From DASTEQ01 sp040905185 (GTDB lineage: Bacteria; Chloroflexota; Limnocylindria; QHBO01), in contig JBBDRZ010000007.1 in NCBI GenBank assembly GCA_040905185.1, forward strand, positions 558,001 through 622,000: 64,000 nucleotides of DNA, read 5' to 3'. This document shows, in pieces, positions 40,134 through 49,130 of the stretch. Below the pieces are notes generated by a model, which made no database searches, was not told the origin of the DNA, and saw only the letters and a list, made by a program, of their open reading frames with translations. Positions within the stretch are counted from its first letter, which is position 1, and each line of letters starts with the position of its first letter. Both the position numbers and the translations under genes were made by a program.

Positions 40134-40498
40134 GGCTCGTCCTGGATGAGCATTTCTCGCCTGAGATTGCTCGCCAGCTGCGGCAGCGCGGTCACGACGT
40201 GGTAGCGGCGCGGGATCTCCTCATCGGCCCGGATCGGTCGGATGGAGCGCTGCTGCGCCAGGCCACGGAGGCGGGCCGCGCGGTCGTGACCGCGGACGTA
40301 ACCGACTTCATCGAGTTGCACCGAGCGGCTGTGGTGAGAGGCCGGTCGCATGCCGGGCTGGTCTTCGCCTCGCCGCGGCGGTTTCCGTCAACGAAGCGGG
40401 CCATCGGTCGCCTGGTCAGGGTCCTTGATGCGCTGCTCGCTGCTCATCCGGCAGACGATGATCTGGATGGCCAGGCCGTCTGGCTCGCGCCGCCCTGA
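40130..40498 (+). CDS. DUF5615 PIN-like toxin
   Basis: 122 residues, GTG start. 'MRLVLDEHFSPEIARQLRQR' and 'GHDVVAARDLLIGPDRSDGA', then 'AVVTADVTDFIELH' and 'GLVFASPRRFP' give the PIN-like (Mut7-C type) acidic positions: Asp6-Glu7, Asp36-Asp38 region and Asp-x-x-Asp. Predicted ribonuclease restrained by the upstream protein. Confidence 0.82.
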   Translation: MRLVLDEHFSPEIARQLRQRGHDVVAARDLLIGPDRSDGALLRQATEAGRAVVTADVTDFIELHRAAVVRGRSHAGLVFASPRRFPSTKRAIGRLVRVLDALLAAHPADDDLDGQAVWLAPP

Positions 40499-40514
40499 TG
40501 GCGGCTTGGCGCCG

Positions 40515-40820
40515 TCATGGGCGCGGGCCGCTGGTCGCGCGATGGACGATCTTGAAGATCGTCACCTCGGGCGTGCCCCCCGCGCCGCGAATGAGCCGCC
40601 GAGCGAACGGCTCCTCGCCACTGGCCAGCATGGCGTCCAGGTCGGCGCGGCGATGCCAAACGCTGAGGATGCCCACCCGGCCGTCATCGGTGCGGAGCAG
40701 GAAGGTCTCCTCGATGTCGGGCGGCGGGCCGTCGCGGAGCGCCTCGCGGTAGGAATCGGCCACTTCGTGGGCCCGTTCCGGCGCGATGTTGCCGGTGACC
40801 AGGGTGACGACTTCAGCCAT
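40515..40820 (-). CDS. ABM-like small protein
   Basis: 101 residues. 'VVTLVTGNIAPERAHEVADS', 'ETFLLRTDDGRVGILSVWHR' and 'ADLDAMLASGEEPFARRLIR' fit a dimeric ferredoxin-like barrel as in antibiotic-biosynthesis monooxygenase (ABM) proteins. Single gene between TA pairs; no catalytic set visible. Confidence 0.6.
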   Translation of the reverse strand: MAEVVTLVTGNIAPERAHEVADSYREALRDGPPPDIEETFLLRTDDGRVGILSVWHRRADLDAMLASGEEPFARRLIRGAGGTPEVTIFKIVHRATSGPRP

Positions 40821-40965
40821 CGAGCGGTTCCTCCGGCGCTGGGTTGCCGGGGAGGATAGAACGCGGGGCGTGCAACGGTCGAGCTGTCGTGCATCGGGTC
40901 CGCCACCGGCTCTACCCGGATCCTCGGTTGACTCCGCCCATCGAGCAGGCCGTCAGCGGCCCCGA

Positions 40966-41349
40966 TCAGCGGTACGGCGGCTCCAGGTCCGGGAACATCG
41001 GGAAGTGGCGGACGTTCAGTGTCACCAGGCGCGCGTCCAGTTGCTCCACTCCCGCGGCGATCAGGCAGTCGGCCAGCTGGAGCCCAGGATGGGATCGGCG
41101 ATACCGGCGGGACAGGCGCCCGGCGGCATCGGCCAGCGCAACATCTACGTCCAGCCACCGAAGCGCATCCAGCAGCCGGTGGGTGAGCGAGCGCTCCGCC
41201 GAGCGCATGCCGGCCAGCACCTCGGCCCGGCCGATGACCACGCCCCACAGCTCATCCCCGCGCTCGGCGGCGTGACGGAGGGTGTCATGGGCGCGGCGGT
41301 CACCGCGGAGGTGGTCGACAAGGACGGACGAGTCAACCACCAGTCGCAT
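40966..41349 (-). CDS. PIN-domain toxin (VapC)
   Basis: 127 residues from ATG 41349 (an ORF start nine codons earlier is inside the antitoxin gene). 'MRLVVDSSVLVDHLRGD', 'WGVVIGRAEVLAGM', 'GLQLADCLIAAGVEQLDARL' and 'VTLNVRHFPMF' carry the four acidic PIN positions. Overlaps its antitoxin by 17 bases. Confidence 0.88.
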   Translation of the reverse strand: MRLVVDSSVLVDHLRGDRRAHDTLRHAAERGDELWGVVIGRAEVLAGMRSAERSLTHRLLDALRWLDVDVALADAAGRLSRRYRRSHPGLQLADCLIAAGVEQLDARLVTLNVRHFPMFPDLEPPYR

Positions 41350-41647
41350 CGGCGTCCTCGTCATCCTCCGCGTCATCGTGGTCTGCCCATCGATCGCCCC
41401 ACAGCTCGGCGAGCCGCTGGCCGGACCGGAGGCGTTCCACGTAGTCCTCCCCGGAATCGGTCCGGTTGGCCCACGCGCCGGCTGACGCCTCGAGGGCCTC
41501 GAGGGTCTCCTCGCTGGCCGAATTGGGGAGGTACGCCTGGTCGATCGCCTCGCGGATGAGGTGTGAGCGGGTCAGGCCCGTGCGACGAGCCTCGCGGTCA
41601 AGTGCTGTCTCCTGGGCTCGCGACAGGTAGATCTGGGTGCGTTCCAC
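41333..41647 (-). CDS. ribbon-helix-helix antitoxin (VapB type)
   Basis: 104 residues from GTG 41647, chosen because a promoter (TTGACC, 17 bases, TATACA) places transcription start at this codon; ATG 41662 lies inside the -10 region. 'RTQIYLSRAQETALDREARR' and 'TGLTRSHLIREAIDQAYLP' form the ribbon-helix-helix; the acidic C-terminus (DDAEDDEDADATGG) would face the toxin. Confidence 0.82.
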   Translation of the reverse strand: MERTQIYLSRAQETALDREARRTGLTRSHLIREAIDQAYLPNSASEETLEALEASAGAWANRTDSGEDYVERLRSGQRLAELWGDRWADHDDAEDDEDADATGG

Positions 41648-41653
41648 GATGTA

Positions 41654-41733
41654 TGTATACATCGCGACCAGGAGTGGGTCAATGCTGCGCACAGGGCGGG
41701 GAGCTTGACGCCAATCGGGTCAAAACGTACGAT
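41654..41733. promoter_or_regulatory. divergent leaderless promoters of two TA pairs
   Basis: Minus strand: TTGACC (41677-41682), 17 bases, TATACA (41654-41659), then six bases to GTG 41647; the palindrome ATGTATACAT (41653-41662) overlaps the -10. Plus strand: TTGACG (41705-41710), 17 bases, TACGAT (41728-41733), then six bases to ATG 41740, with CGTACGATG/TGACGTACG repeats around it. The two start codons are 92 bases apart and face away from each other. Confidence 0.8.
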
Positions 41734-41739
41734 GTGTAC

Positions 41740-42018
41740 ATGACGTACGACGACACGACCGCTCCGCTCGAGCATCGGATCAGCGAGGCGCGCGAGCAGT
41801 TCGCCACCATCATCAACCAGGTTGCGTTCGGAGGCGAGCGGGTGCGGCTGACCCGCCACGGCAAGGCGGTGGCTGCCGTGGTGCCAATCGAGGACGTCGA
41901 GTTCCTCGAGGATCTCGAGGACGAGATTGATCTCGAGTTGGCGCGTGAGGCCCTCGCAGACCCGGAGAACCAGACGACGATCCCGTGGGAAGAGGTCAAG
42001 CGCGACCTCGGTCTGTAG
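41740..42018 (+). CDS. Phd/YefM-type antitoxin
   Basis: 92 residues from ATG 41740 (leaderless promoter). 'RISEAREQFATIINQVAFGG' and 'ERVRLTRHGKAVAAVVPIED' are the Phd/YefM DNA-binding start; the acidic remainder is the toxin-binding tail. Three bases separate it from the RelE-like toxin. Confidence 0.9.
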   Translation: MTYDDTTAPLEHRISEAREQFATIINQVAFGGERVRLTRHGKAVAAVVPIEDVEFLEDLEDEIDLELAREALADPENQTTIPWEEVKRDLGL

Positions 42019-42021
42019 CCG

Positions 42022-42312
42022 ATGACAGACGGCTATCGGATCGAACTGCTACCGGCTGCCAAGCGAAACCTCGAGAAGAGCCCGCCGGCCATCAAGCAGC
42101 GGCTGAAGACCGCGATCGATAGGCTCGTCAAGGAGCCGCGTCCGGCGGGCGCAAAGCAGCTCAAGGGCCTTGATGACCTCCTTCGGATCCGGGTTGGGGA
42201 GTATCGGATCGTCTATCGGGTGATCGACGAGCGCCTGGTGGTGTTGGTCATCCGAGTCGGGCACCGGCGCGACGTGTATCGCACCATCGCCCGCCGACGT
42301 CTCGGCCGTTAA
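42022..42312 (+). CDS. RelE/ParE-family toxin
   Basis: 96 residues. 'YRIELLPAAKRNLEKSPPAI', 'RPAGAKQLKGLDDLLRIRVG' and 'EYRIVYRVIDERLVVLVIRV' then 'GHRRDVYR' is the full RelE/ParE pattern with the Arg/Lys and terminal Tyr expected of mRNA interferases. Partner of the Phd-like gene. Confidence 0.92.
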   Translation: MTDGYRIELLPAAKRNLEKSPPAIKQRLKTAIDRLVKEPRPAGAKQLKGLDDLLRIRVGEYRIVYRVIDERLVVLVIRVGHRRDVYRTIARRRLGR

Positions 42313-42405
42313 CCCACGGTTCGGGGGTTCGGGAGACCGATGAATTCTGGCCGAGTGGCCGGTCTAACGGTTGCTGGCTAAACTGGCCCGCCCGGAGAAC
42401 TCAGC

Positions 42406-43416
<1,011 letters not shown>

Positions 43417-43451
43417 ACCGATGACTGCGATAGACCGATGACTGCGATCGC
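43417..43451 (+). repeat. 17-base tandem duplication at the permease start
   Basis: The word AGACCGATGACTGCGAT occurs twice in a row, giving ATG at both 43421 and 43438. The first ATG leads only to MTAIDR and a stop; the second opens the permease. A small slippage duplication that has created an upstream mini-ORF. Confidence 0.75.
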
Positions 43452-44208
43452 CTACGAGACCTACTACCTGGGGCTGCGGACCACCCGCCGCTTCCTGCGC
43501 GTCCCGGCCAACATCGTCAGCATCATCTTCTTCCCCCTCATCCAGCTGTTCGTGTTCAGCCAGCTGTACGAGGATATCGTGCAGCTGCCCGGATTCGGGA
43601 GCCAGACGAGCTACCTCGCGTACCTCGCCCCCGGCCAGGTGGCGTTCACCGCCTTCATGGCCGTGGCCTGGTCCGGGTTCGGCTTGCTGGTGGAATACCG
43701 CAGCGGCTACACCGACAAGCTGAGGGTCAGCCCCATCCATCGCTGGTCGATCCTGGCCAGCGAGATGGTGCCGCTCTTCTTCCAGGCCGCGGTCATGGCG
43801 GGCATCATCCTGATCATCAGCCTGCTGCTGGGCGCCAGCATCGTGACCGGTGTCGGCGGCTTCTTGCTGATCATCACCCTCGCCGGCCTGTTCGGCCTTG
43901 CGCTGGCCGGGGCGAGCTTCATCCCGGCCCTGATCACCAGGAGCGAGCAGGCCACGAGCACCTTCTCGCTGCTCCTGTTCCCGCTGATGTTCGCCTCGAC
44001 CGCCTTCGTGCCCGAGGAGCTCATGCCGGACTGGATGCAGGTCGTCAACCAGTGGAACCCGATCACCTACGTCATCGAGGCCATCCGGTCGCTCATGGTC
44101 ACCGGGTACGACTGGAACGCGATCGGCGCGGCGCTGCTTTCGATCCTCGTCGTCGGCGTGATTCTCCAGCTGGCGACTCTCTGGGCGTTCAATCGAGTGG
44201 CCCGCTGA
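43438..44208 (+). CDS. ABC-2 type transporter permease
   Basis: 256 residues with six hydrophobic segments, for example 'IVSIIFFPLIQLFVFSQLYE', 'AVMAGIILIISLLLGASIVT' and 'LLSILVVGVILQLATLWAFN'. The motif 'STAFVPEELMPDWMQVVNQW' followed by NPITYVIEAIR is standard for ABC-2 exporters. Membrane partner of the ATPase upstream. Confidence 0.92.
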   Translation: MTAIAYETYYLGLRTTRRFLRVPANIVSIIFFPLIQLFVFSQLYEDIVQLPGFGSQTSYLAYLAPGQVAFTAFMAVAWSGFGLLVEYRSGYTDKLRVSPIHRWSILASEMVPLFFQAAVMAGIILIISLLLGASIVTGVGGFLLIITLAGLFGLALAGASFIPALITRSEQATSTFSLLLFPLMFASTAFVPEELMPDWMQVVNQWNPITYVIEAIRSLMVTGYDWNAIGAALLSILVVGVILQLATLWAFNRVAR

Positions 44209-44236
44209 CCCAGCCGAGTCAAATTGGCGGCGCGCG

Positions 44237-45910
44237 TTAGCTGGTAGCCGGCTCCGGGTCGCGCGAGGAGGTGGACGGCGCGGGTGACTCTACCGTGGCA
44301 CCCATCCGGCCGCCCGGCATCCAGACCAGGACCACGGCCGCCGCCAGCAGCGAGGTGACGACCCCGATGCTGAAGGTCGCCGAGGTGGCGATCGAGAACG
44401 CGGTGTGGATGGCGTTCACGATGGCCGGGATGAACGGCTCCACCTGGGCCTGGAACGCGGGCGGGACCTGCGCCAGGATGGCGGCCCCCAGGTCGCCCAC
44501 GCCGGCCAGGTTGTTCAGGGCGTCCCCACCGGCCAGCTGACCGGCGAACGCCGGCGGCACGCCAAGCTCCTCGAGCTGGTTCGGGATCTCCTCCAGCAGG
44601 ACCGAGGTGAAGAGCGAGCCGGTGATGGCCAGGCCCACCGTGCCGCCCACCTGCTGGAACAGGGTCACGCTCGACGTACCGGTGCCCAGCTCCCGGACGG
44701 GCACGTTGTTCTGCACCACCAGGGTGAAGACTGCGAAGGCCGGACCGATGCCCAGGCCGGTGATGGCCATCCACAGCCACAGGACGGGGAGATCGGTGTC
44801 GGGCCGGATGTTGGTGAGCAGGAACAGGCCGCCGGCCAGGACCAGGAGCGAGCCGAAGATGATGGGCTTGTACCGCCCGGTGCGGGCCACGATCTGGCCC
44901 GAGACGACGGCCGCCACGATGAGCCCGCCCAGCAGGGGCAGGATCTGATAGCCGGACTCGGTGGCCGAGCTGCCGTTCACGACCTGGAACCAGCGGGGCA
45001 GGAACACGACCGCCGCGAAGAACCCGACGGCCGCGAAGAACATGGCCATCACGCTGGCCGTGAAGTACCGGATCCGGAACAGGTGGAGCGGCAGGATGGG
45101 GTCCTTGGCCCGTGACTCGGCCCACACGAAGGCCGCCGCCATGACCAGGCCCAGCGCGATCAGGCCGCCCACATCGGGATCGGTCCATTCGCCGAACTGC
45201 TTCTGGGTGAAGCCGATGAGGATGGGAACCAGGGCCGCCACCAGCAGGGCCGCGCCCAGGTAGTCGATGTTGCGGGTCGCGTTCGGGTCGCGGTGGGTGG
45301 GCAGCACGCGCCAGATGACGAACAGGACGATGAGCCCCAGCGGGATGTTCACGAAGAAGATCCAGTGCCAGCTGATGTTGTCGGTGATCAGGCCGCCCAT
45401 GGCCGGACCGATGAGGAACGCGATCCCGAACATGGCGCCGAAGAATCCCTGGTACTTGCCGCGCTCCGACGGCGCGAAGATGTCGCCGATGATGGCCAGC
45501 GCCACCGGGAACAGCGCCCCGGCGCCCAGGCCCTGGATCCCACGGAACCCGATGAACTGCCACATCTCCTGGGAGATGCCGCTCAGGAACGAGCCCAGCA
45601 GGAAGATGCCGACGCCGATGATGAAGATGGGTCGCCGGCCGAACAGGTCGGACAGCTTGCCGTAGATGGGGCCGCTGGCGGTGGCCGTCAGCAGATAGGC
45701 CGTGAAGGGCCAGATGTAGACGTCGTTGCCGTTCAGCTCGGTGACGATGGTGGGCAGGGCGGTGCCCACGATGGTGTTGTCCAGGGCGGCCAGGAACATG
45801 CCCAGCAGGACGACGAGCAGGATCTCCATCCGCTCCCGATGGGGCAGCTCGATGGGGGCGCGGTCGTAGTCGGGGGCGGCGGCGGTTTGGGCGGCGGAGG
45901 CAGCAGTCAT
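44237..45910 (-). CDS. DHA2-family multidrug MFS transporter
   Basis: 557 residues, about fourteen helices. 'VVLLGMFLAALDNTIVGTAL' is the DHA2 motif D1, 'GKLSDLFGRRPIFIIGVGIF' the motif A loop, and 'RGIQGLGAGALFPVALAIIG' motif B. Proton-driven export of drugs or dyes. It is convergent with the ABC exporter. The gap upstream holds three repeated sites (46093-46250). Confidence 0.93.
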   Translation of the reverse strand: MTAASAAQTAAAPDYDRAPIELPHRERMEILLVVLLGMFLAALDNTIVGTALPTIVTELNGNDVYIWPFTAYLLTATASGPIYGKLSDLFGRRPIFIIGVGIFLLGSFLSGISQEMWQFIGFRGIQGLGAGALFPVALAIIGDIFAPSERGKYQGFFGAMFGIAFLIGPAMGGLITDNISWHWIFFVNIPLGLIVLFVIWRVLPTHRDPNATRNIDYLGAALLVAALVPILIGFTQKQFGEWTDPDVGGLIALGLVMAAAFVWAESRAKDPILPLHLFRIRYFTASVMAMFFAAVGFFAAVVFLPRWFQVVNGSSATESGYQILPLLGGLIVAAVVSGQIVARTGRYKPIIFGSLLVLAGGLFLLTNIRPDTDLPVLWLWMAITGLGIGPAFAVFTLVVQNNVPVRELGTGTSSVTLFQQVGGTVGLAITGSLFTSVLLEEIPNQLEELGVPPAFAGQLAGGDALNNLAGVGDLGAAILAQVPPAFQAQVEPFIPAIVNAIHTAFSIATSATFSIGVVTSLLAAAVVLVWMPGGRMGATVESPAPSTSSRDPEPATS

Positions 45911-46320
45911 GCTCGGTGAGTTCTCCCGTGGGTGGATCCGCCGTGAGGTGGCCCGTCCCGTCTGTGCGGGAGGACCCGTCGAGCGGGACCCGCCGAGTCT
46001 ACGCCATCGCCTCCGTTCCCGCTTTACCCTACAGAGCGCCCGGTGTCCCCTCCGCCCCCGCGTTTCGTCGCCCCGCCCGTCGCCCCGCCCCGATGTTCAT
46101 CAGATGGACACATCGGACACATTTTCTGGTCTTTGATGCCATCCGAGGCCAATATCGGTCGCTTCGGTCCATGAGATGAACAATTCGGCCAGGAAACGGA
46201 CAGATCGGGTCAGAAAGTGGCCGATCGGTACATGTGATGGACAACGCTCCCGGCCTCGAGGTCGAGGAGCGCGCGCTTGCGGCTCACCCCGCGGGATGGG
46301 GGACGGGCGCGGTGTGAGGT
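45911..46320. other. 410-base gap upstream of the MFS gene
   Basis: No recognisable gene. The right half contains three copies of a roughly 40-base element (described separately); the left half is GC-rich sequence that probably holds the MFS promoter. Confidence 0.6.
46093..46250. repeat. three copies of a ~40-base element with palindromic cores
   Basis: Cores: GTTCATCAGATGGAC (copy 1, inverted), GTCCATGAGATGAAC (copy 2) and GTACATGTGATGGAC (copy 3). Flanks also match: the complement of copy 1 reads CCAGAAAATGTGTCCGAT ahead of its core, copy 3 reads GTCAGAAAGTGGCCGAT. The pseudo-palindrome GTnCATnnGATGnAC looks like a TetR-type binding site. It may control the MFS gene at a distance or be a mobile repeat. 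Confidence 0.6.
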
Positions 46321-46764
46321 TTAGGCGGAAACCGGGCTCAGGACCTGCGTTTGGCACCAGGCGTAGAGGGCGTCGTAGACGGGAAGCTCGAGCTCCAGCT
46401 GGCGTTCATCGGTCAGCTCCAACAGCGCAAAGCCGTGGGAGATGGCGATCAGGCCAGCCGACTCGCGCGTGGTGTCGATGCCCTTGTCGATATCGGCGCC
46501 GTGGACGATGGGAGCCATGATCTCGAGGGCAGGATCGGTCAGCTGGTAGTCCGCGATCAGGACCTCGAACGAGCACAGGCTGTCGCGGTGGGTGTAGCGG
46601 GCCCCCGGCGCGTCGAAGCTGATGGCGCCCTCGCGCTCGGCCGTGGGGAGGACCTCGGCGTCGGGGACGTACAGGATCTCGGCGTCGTGATCGATGAACT
46701 TGCGGATCAACCATGGACAGGCGATCCGATCGGTCTTGGGGTGTTCGCGGGTGACCCACTTCAT
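46321..46764 (-). CDS. ChrB-domain protein (chromate-resistance-protein-like)
   Basis: 147 residues. 'MKWVTREHPKTDRIACPWLI' and 'HDAEILYVPDAEVLPTAERE', 'GARYTHRDSLCSFEVLIADY' match the C-terminal ChrB domain, which is often found as a stand-alone protein and is not sufficient evidence of chromate resistance. No chrA nearby. Its first 50 codons are duplicated at 27050-27207. Confidence 0.85.
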   Translation of the reverse strand: MKWVTREHPKTDRIACPWLIRKFIDHDAEILYVPDAEVLPTAEREGAISFDAPGARYTHRDSLCSFEVLIADYQLTDPALEIMAPIVHGADIDKGIDTTRESAGLIAISHGFALLELTDERQLELELPVYDALYAWCQTQVLSPVSA

Positions 46765-46830
46765 GCGTGGTTACTCCTTGGTGGTCCCGTGCATTCTAAC
46801 CCCTGAGCGAGATGTGCTACCATGTGCGTC

Positions 46831-47130
46831 ATGGCTGATCTGCCGAAGGTCGGAATCCGTGAACTGCGCCAGAACCTATCGGTCTACGTAAAGAAGATCC
46901 GGGAGGAAGGGCGCACCTACGAGGTCACCGAACATGGGCGCCCCGTGGCCCGGTTAACGCCTTTGCTAGATGAACCGATGTCCGTCCTGGACCGCCTGAT
47001 CGCCGAGGGCAAGGCCACGCGCGGGCACGGGAATCTACTCGATCTCGAGCCGCAGGTACCGCCTGACCTGGGTGCGGGCCGTCCCCTGTCGGAGATCCTT
47101 CAGGAGATGCGTGACGAGGAGCCGTGGTAG
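46831..47130 (+). CDS. Phd/YefM-type antitoxin
   Basis: 99 residues from ATG 46831, seven bases after a -10 box TACCAT (46818-46823); an upstream ATG at 46822 lies within that box. 'VGIRELRQNLSVYVKKIREE' and 'GRTYEVTEHGRPVARLTPLL' are the Phd signature. Overlaps the PIN toxin by seven bases. Confidence 0.88.
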   Translation: MADLPKVGIRELRQNLSVYVKKIREEGRTYEVTEHGRPVARLTPLLDEPMSVLDRLIAEGKATRGHGNLLDLEPQVPPDLGAGRPLSEILQEMRDEEPW

Positions 47131-47525
47131 GCGAGTCGATCTGCTACGTGGACGCGTCGGCACTGGTGAAACTCGTCCTGCCTGAGCCGGAGAGTCAACC
47201 ACTGCTGACGTTCCTGGCCAAATCGTCGCGCCACGTGACGCACCGAATAGCGATCGTTGAGGTCGTCCGTGCGGTGACCCGGCGGGAGCCAGCGGCCCAA
47301 CCCCGAGCCGCGGAGGTCATTGCGCACCTCGACCTTGTTGATCTGGACGCTGAACTGGTCGATACGGCGGCCGCAGTCGAGCCGGCCAGCCTTCGCACGC
47401 TCGATGCGATTCACCTGGCCGGCGCGCTCCGCATGGGAGCGGACCTCTCGGCAGTCGTGACTTACGATCAGCGGCTGGCCGACGCGGCTCGGGCCGCCGG
47501 GCTGCCAGTCGTCTCGCCGGCCTGA
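47124..47525 (+). CDS. PIN-domain toxin
   Basis: 133 residues from GTG 47124. 'YVDASALVKLVLPEPESQPL', 'THRIAIVEVVRAVTRREPAA', 'LRTLDAIHLAGALRMGADLS' and 'VVTYDQRLADAARAAGLPVV' contain all acidic PIN positions. RNA-cutting toxin of the Phd-PIN class. Confidence 0.9.
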   Translation: MVGESICYVDASALVKLVLPEPESQPLLTFLAKSSRHVTHRIAIVEVVRAVTRREPAAQPRAAEVIAHLDLVDLDAELVDTAAAVEPASLRTLDAIHLAGALRMGADLSAVVTYDQRLADAARAAGLPVVSPA

Positions 47526-47538
47526 CGAACTGCCCGGG

Positions 47539-48417
47539 TCAGGGACCGCCGGCGGGGACGCCGGCGGCCAGGGCTGCGAGTTGGCGTTGGACGGATTTGA
47601 GCTGTTTCTTCAGGTCTGTGTTCTGCGCCGTCAGGCGGGTGATCTCCGCATTCAGGGGCGAGGTGGCGGCCTCGATCTGGGCCGCGGCCGGCAGGGGTGC
47701 GGTTCCGGGGTCAACATCGGAGAAGGCGACCAGGAATCCCGCCATGCCACCTGTGCTCACGCTCAGGTACGGACCCGCCGGCCAGCCGGCCGGTGTGGGC
47801 TGGACGGTGACTTCGGCATCGGCTTCGGCAGGCGAGCCCGCGGCGAAGGGCGTTGAGTTGGTGAGCGGGGCGGGTCCCGTGCGTCGGCCAGTAAGGACCC
47901 CGCCCCTGGTGTGCCATATCCGTGGTGTGGGATACCTGACGATGGTCGTCTCCAAGTCCGCGTCCTGATTCTGTTCCAGCCGTGGCCACGGGTCGAGCTG
48001 CCTGTCGCCCTCCGAGATGTCGAAATGCAGGTGGCAGGCGTCTGCGCCTGTCTTGCCGACCACGCCGATGGGATCGCCGCGTCTGACGCCCTGGCCGAGC
48101 CGCACGCTGAACGATGACATGTGCGCGTAGCCGGTTGAGAACCCGGTATTCCCGTGCTGGATTCGGACGATCAGGGCGCCGTTCCCCGGGTCGGGTCCTC
48201 GTTGTACGACCGTACCATCGGCCATCGCCCGCACCAGGGCGTCGCAGCGGGCGTTCCCGATGTCCGTCCCAAGACCCCGGTTGTTGTCCGCGTGCTCCTT
48301 GAAGGTGAAGGTGACCTCGAAGGTCGTGTTTCCGGCGGGTCGCCGCTCCCCGTGGTCACCGAACGTGCCCCTGGGCAGGATGACGCCATCTACCGGGTTG
48401 CCCCACTTCGGCTCCAT
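47539..48417 (-). CDS. M23-family peptidase-like protein
   Basis: 292 residues. 'GFSTGYAHMSSFSVRLGQGV' and 'ACHLHFDISEGDRQ' give the active-site His and HxH of LytM/M23 domains; 'GDPIGVVGKTGAD' is the usual loop. The first zinc-binding HxxxD is not clear, so activity is uncertain. The C-terminus (about 255-285) is a predicted coiled coil. No signal peptide is visible, odd for a peptidoglycan-cutting enzyme. Confidence 0.75.
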   Translation of the reverse strand: MEPKWGNPVDGVILPRGTFGDHGERRPAGNTTFEVTFTFKEHADNNRGLGTDIGNARCDALVRAMADGTVVQRGPDPGNGALIVRIQHGNTGFSTGYAHMSSFSVRLGQGVRRGDPIGVVGKTGADACHLHFDISEGDRQLDPWPRLEQNQDADLETTIVRYPTPRIWHTRGGVLTGRRTGPAPLTNSTPFAAGSPAEADAEVTVQPTPAGWPAGPYLSVSTGGMAGFLVAFSDVDPGTAPLPAAAQIEAATSPLNAEITRLTAQNTDLKKQLKSVQRQLAALAAGVPAGGP

Positions 48418-48443
48418 GTCGGTTCAATCATCGGTCCTTTGCC

Positions 48444-49064
48444 TTGACCGCTGAGAGCCGGCGGCGCAGTCTGCGACCGATGCGGCCGAGTGCCTGGGTC
48501 CTGCTGGCGGTCGATATCGGTATCAAGGTCGCGCTGGTCGCGCTGCTGGGGCTGGCACTCCTGTTCCCGGACCTGCCGCAGTTCGCCGGCAAGGCGATGC
48601 AGGGGCGGGTCCTGACCTACGGCCTGGCGATGCTGCTGGTGCCGGCCATCTGGTTCTTCCGGTTCCGCCGCCATCCGTATCCGGTGCTGATCGACATCCT
48701 GATCACGCTGCCATTCCTCATCGACGTGGCGGGGAACGCGCTCGACCTGTACGACACGATCGAGTGGTGGGATGACGCGAACCACTTCGTGAACTGGGGG
48801 CTCCTGACCGGCGGGGTCGCGCTGGCGCTGGCGTTCCTGCCTCTGGGGCGCCTGAACCGATTCGGGCTGGCCGTCGGGTACGCGGCTCTGTCGGCCATCG
48901 TGTGGGAGCTGGCCGAGTACGTGACGTTCATCAAGGACTCACCGGAGCTGGCCACGGCGTATACCGACACGTTGTTCGACCAGATCCTCGGGACCTCCGG
49001 CGGGGCGCTCGCGGCGGCGCTGGTGGCCTGGTTCGTGCCGCCCCGATCGCGGACGGGCGGATAA
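48444..49064 (+). CDS. DUF2238-like membrane protein
   Basis: 206 residues from TTG 48444 (ATG 48480 is an alternative). Five to six hydrophobic segments; 'LYDTIEWWDDANHFVNWGLL' and 'AIVWELAEYVTFIKDSPELA' together with 'YTDTLFDQILGTSGGALAAA' match the DUF2238/YjdF family. Function unknown. Confidence 0.75.
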   Translation: MTAESRRRSLRPMRPSAWVLLAVDIGIKVALVALLGLALLFPDLPQFAGKAMQGRVLTYGLAMLLVPAIWFFRFRRHPYPVLIDILITLPFLIDVAGNALDLYDTIEWWDDANHFVNWGLLTGGVALALAFLPLGRLNRFGLAVGYAALSAIVWELAEYVTFIKDSPELATAYTDTLFDQILGTSGGALAAALVAWFVPPRSRTGG

Positions 49065-49067
49065 GCG

Positions 49068-49130
49068 ATGGGGCCGACCAAGCAGGGGAAGTCCAAGCCG
49101 ACCGACGTCGTCGTGCTGGGGCCGTCGTGA
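49068..49130 (+). pseudogene. tail of a lost cyclase paralogue
   Basis: ATG 49068 opens a 20-codon frame ending KSKPTDVVVLGPS. The intact cyclase that begins at the same stop ends KGKTERTEVVVLGPS. The fragment is thus the C-terminus of a second, upstream cyclase gene that has been deleted, probably by recombination between tandem copies. Its TGA overlaps the ATG of the intact gene (TGATG). Confidence 0.75.

Noticed and set aside
47548..47569. Perfect nine-base hairpin CCGCCGGCG-GGGA-CGCCGGCGG considered as a terminator
   Set aside because: It lies within the last codons of the M23-like gene (encoding GVPAGG) and has no T run on either side.
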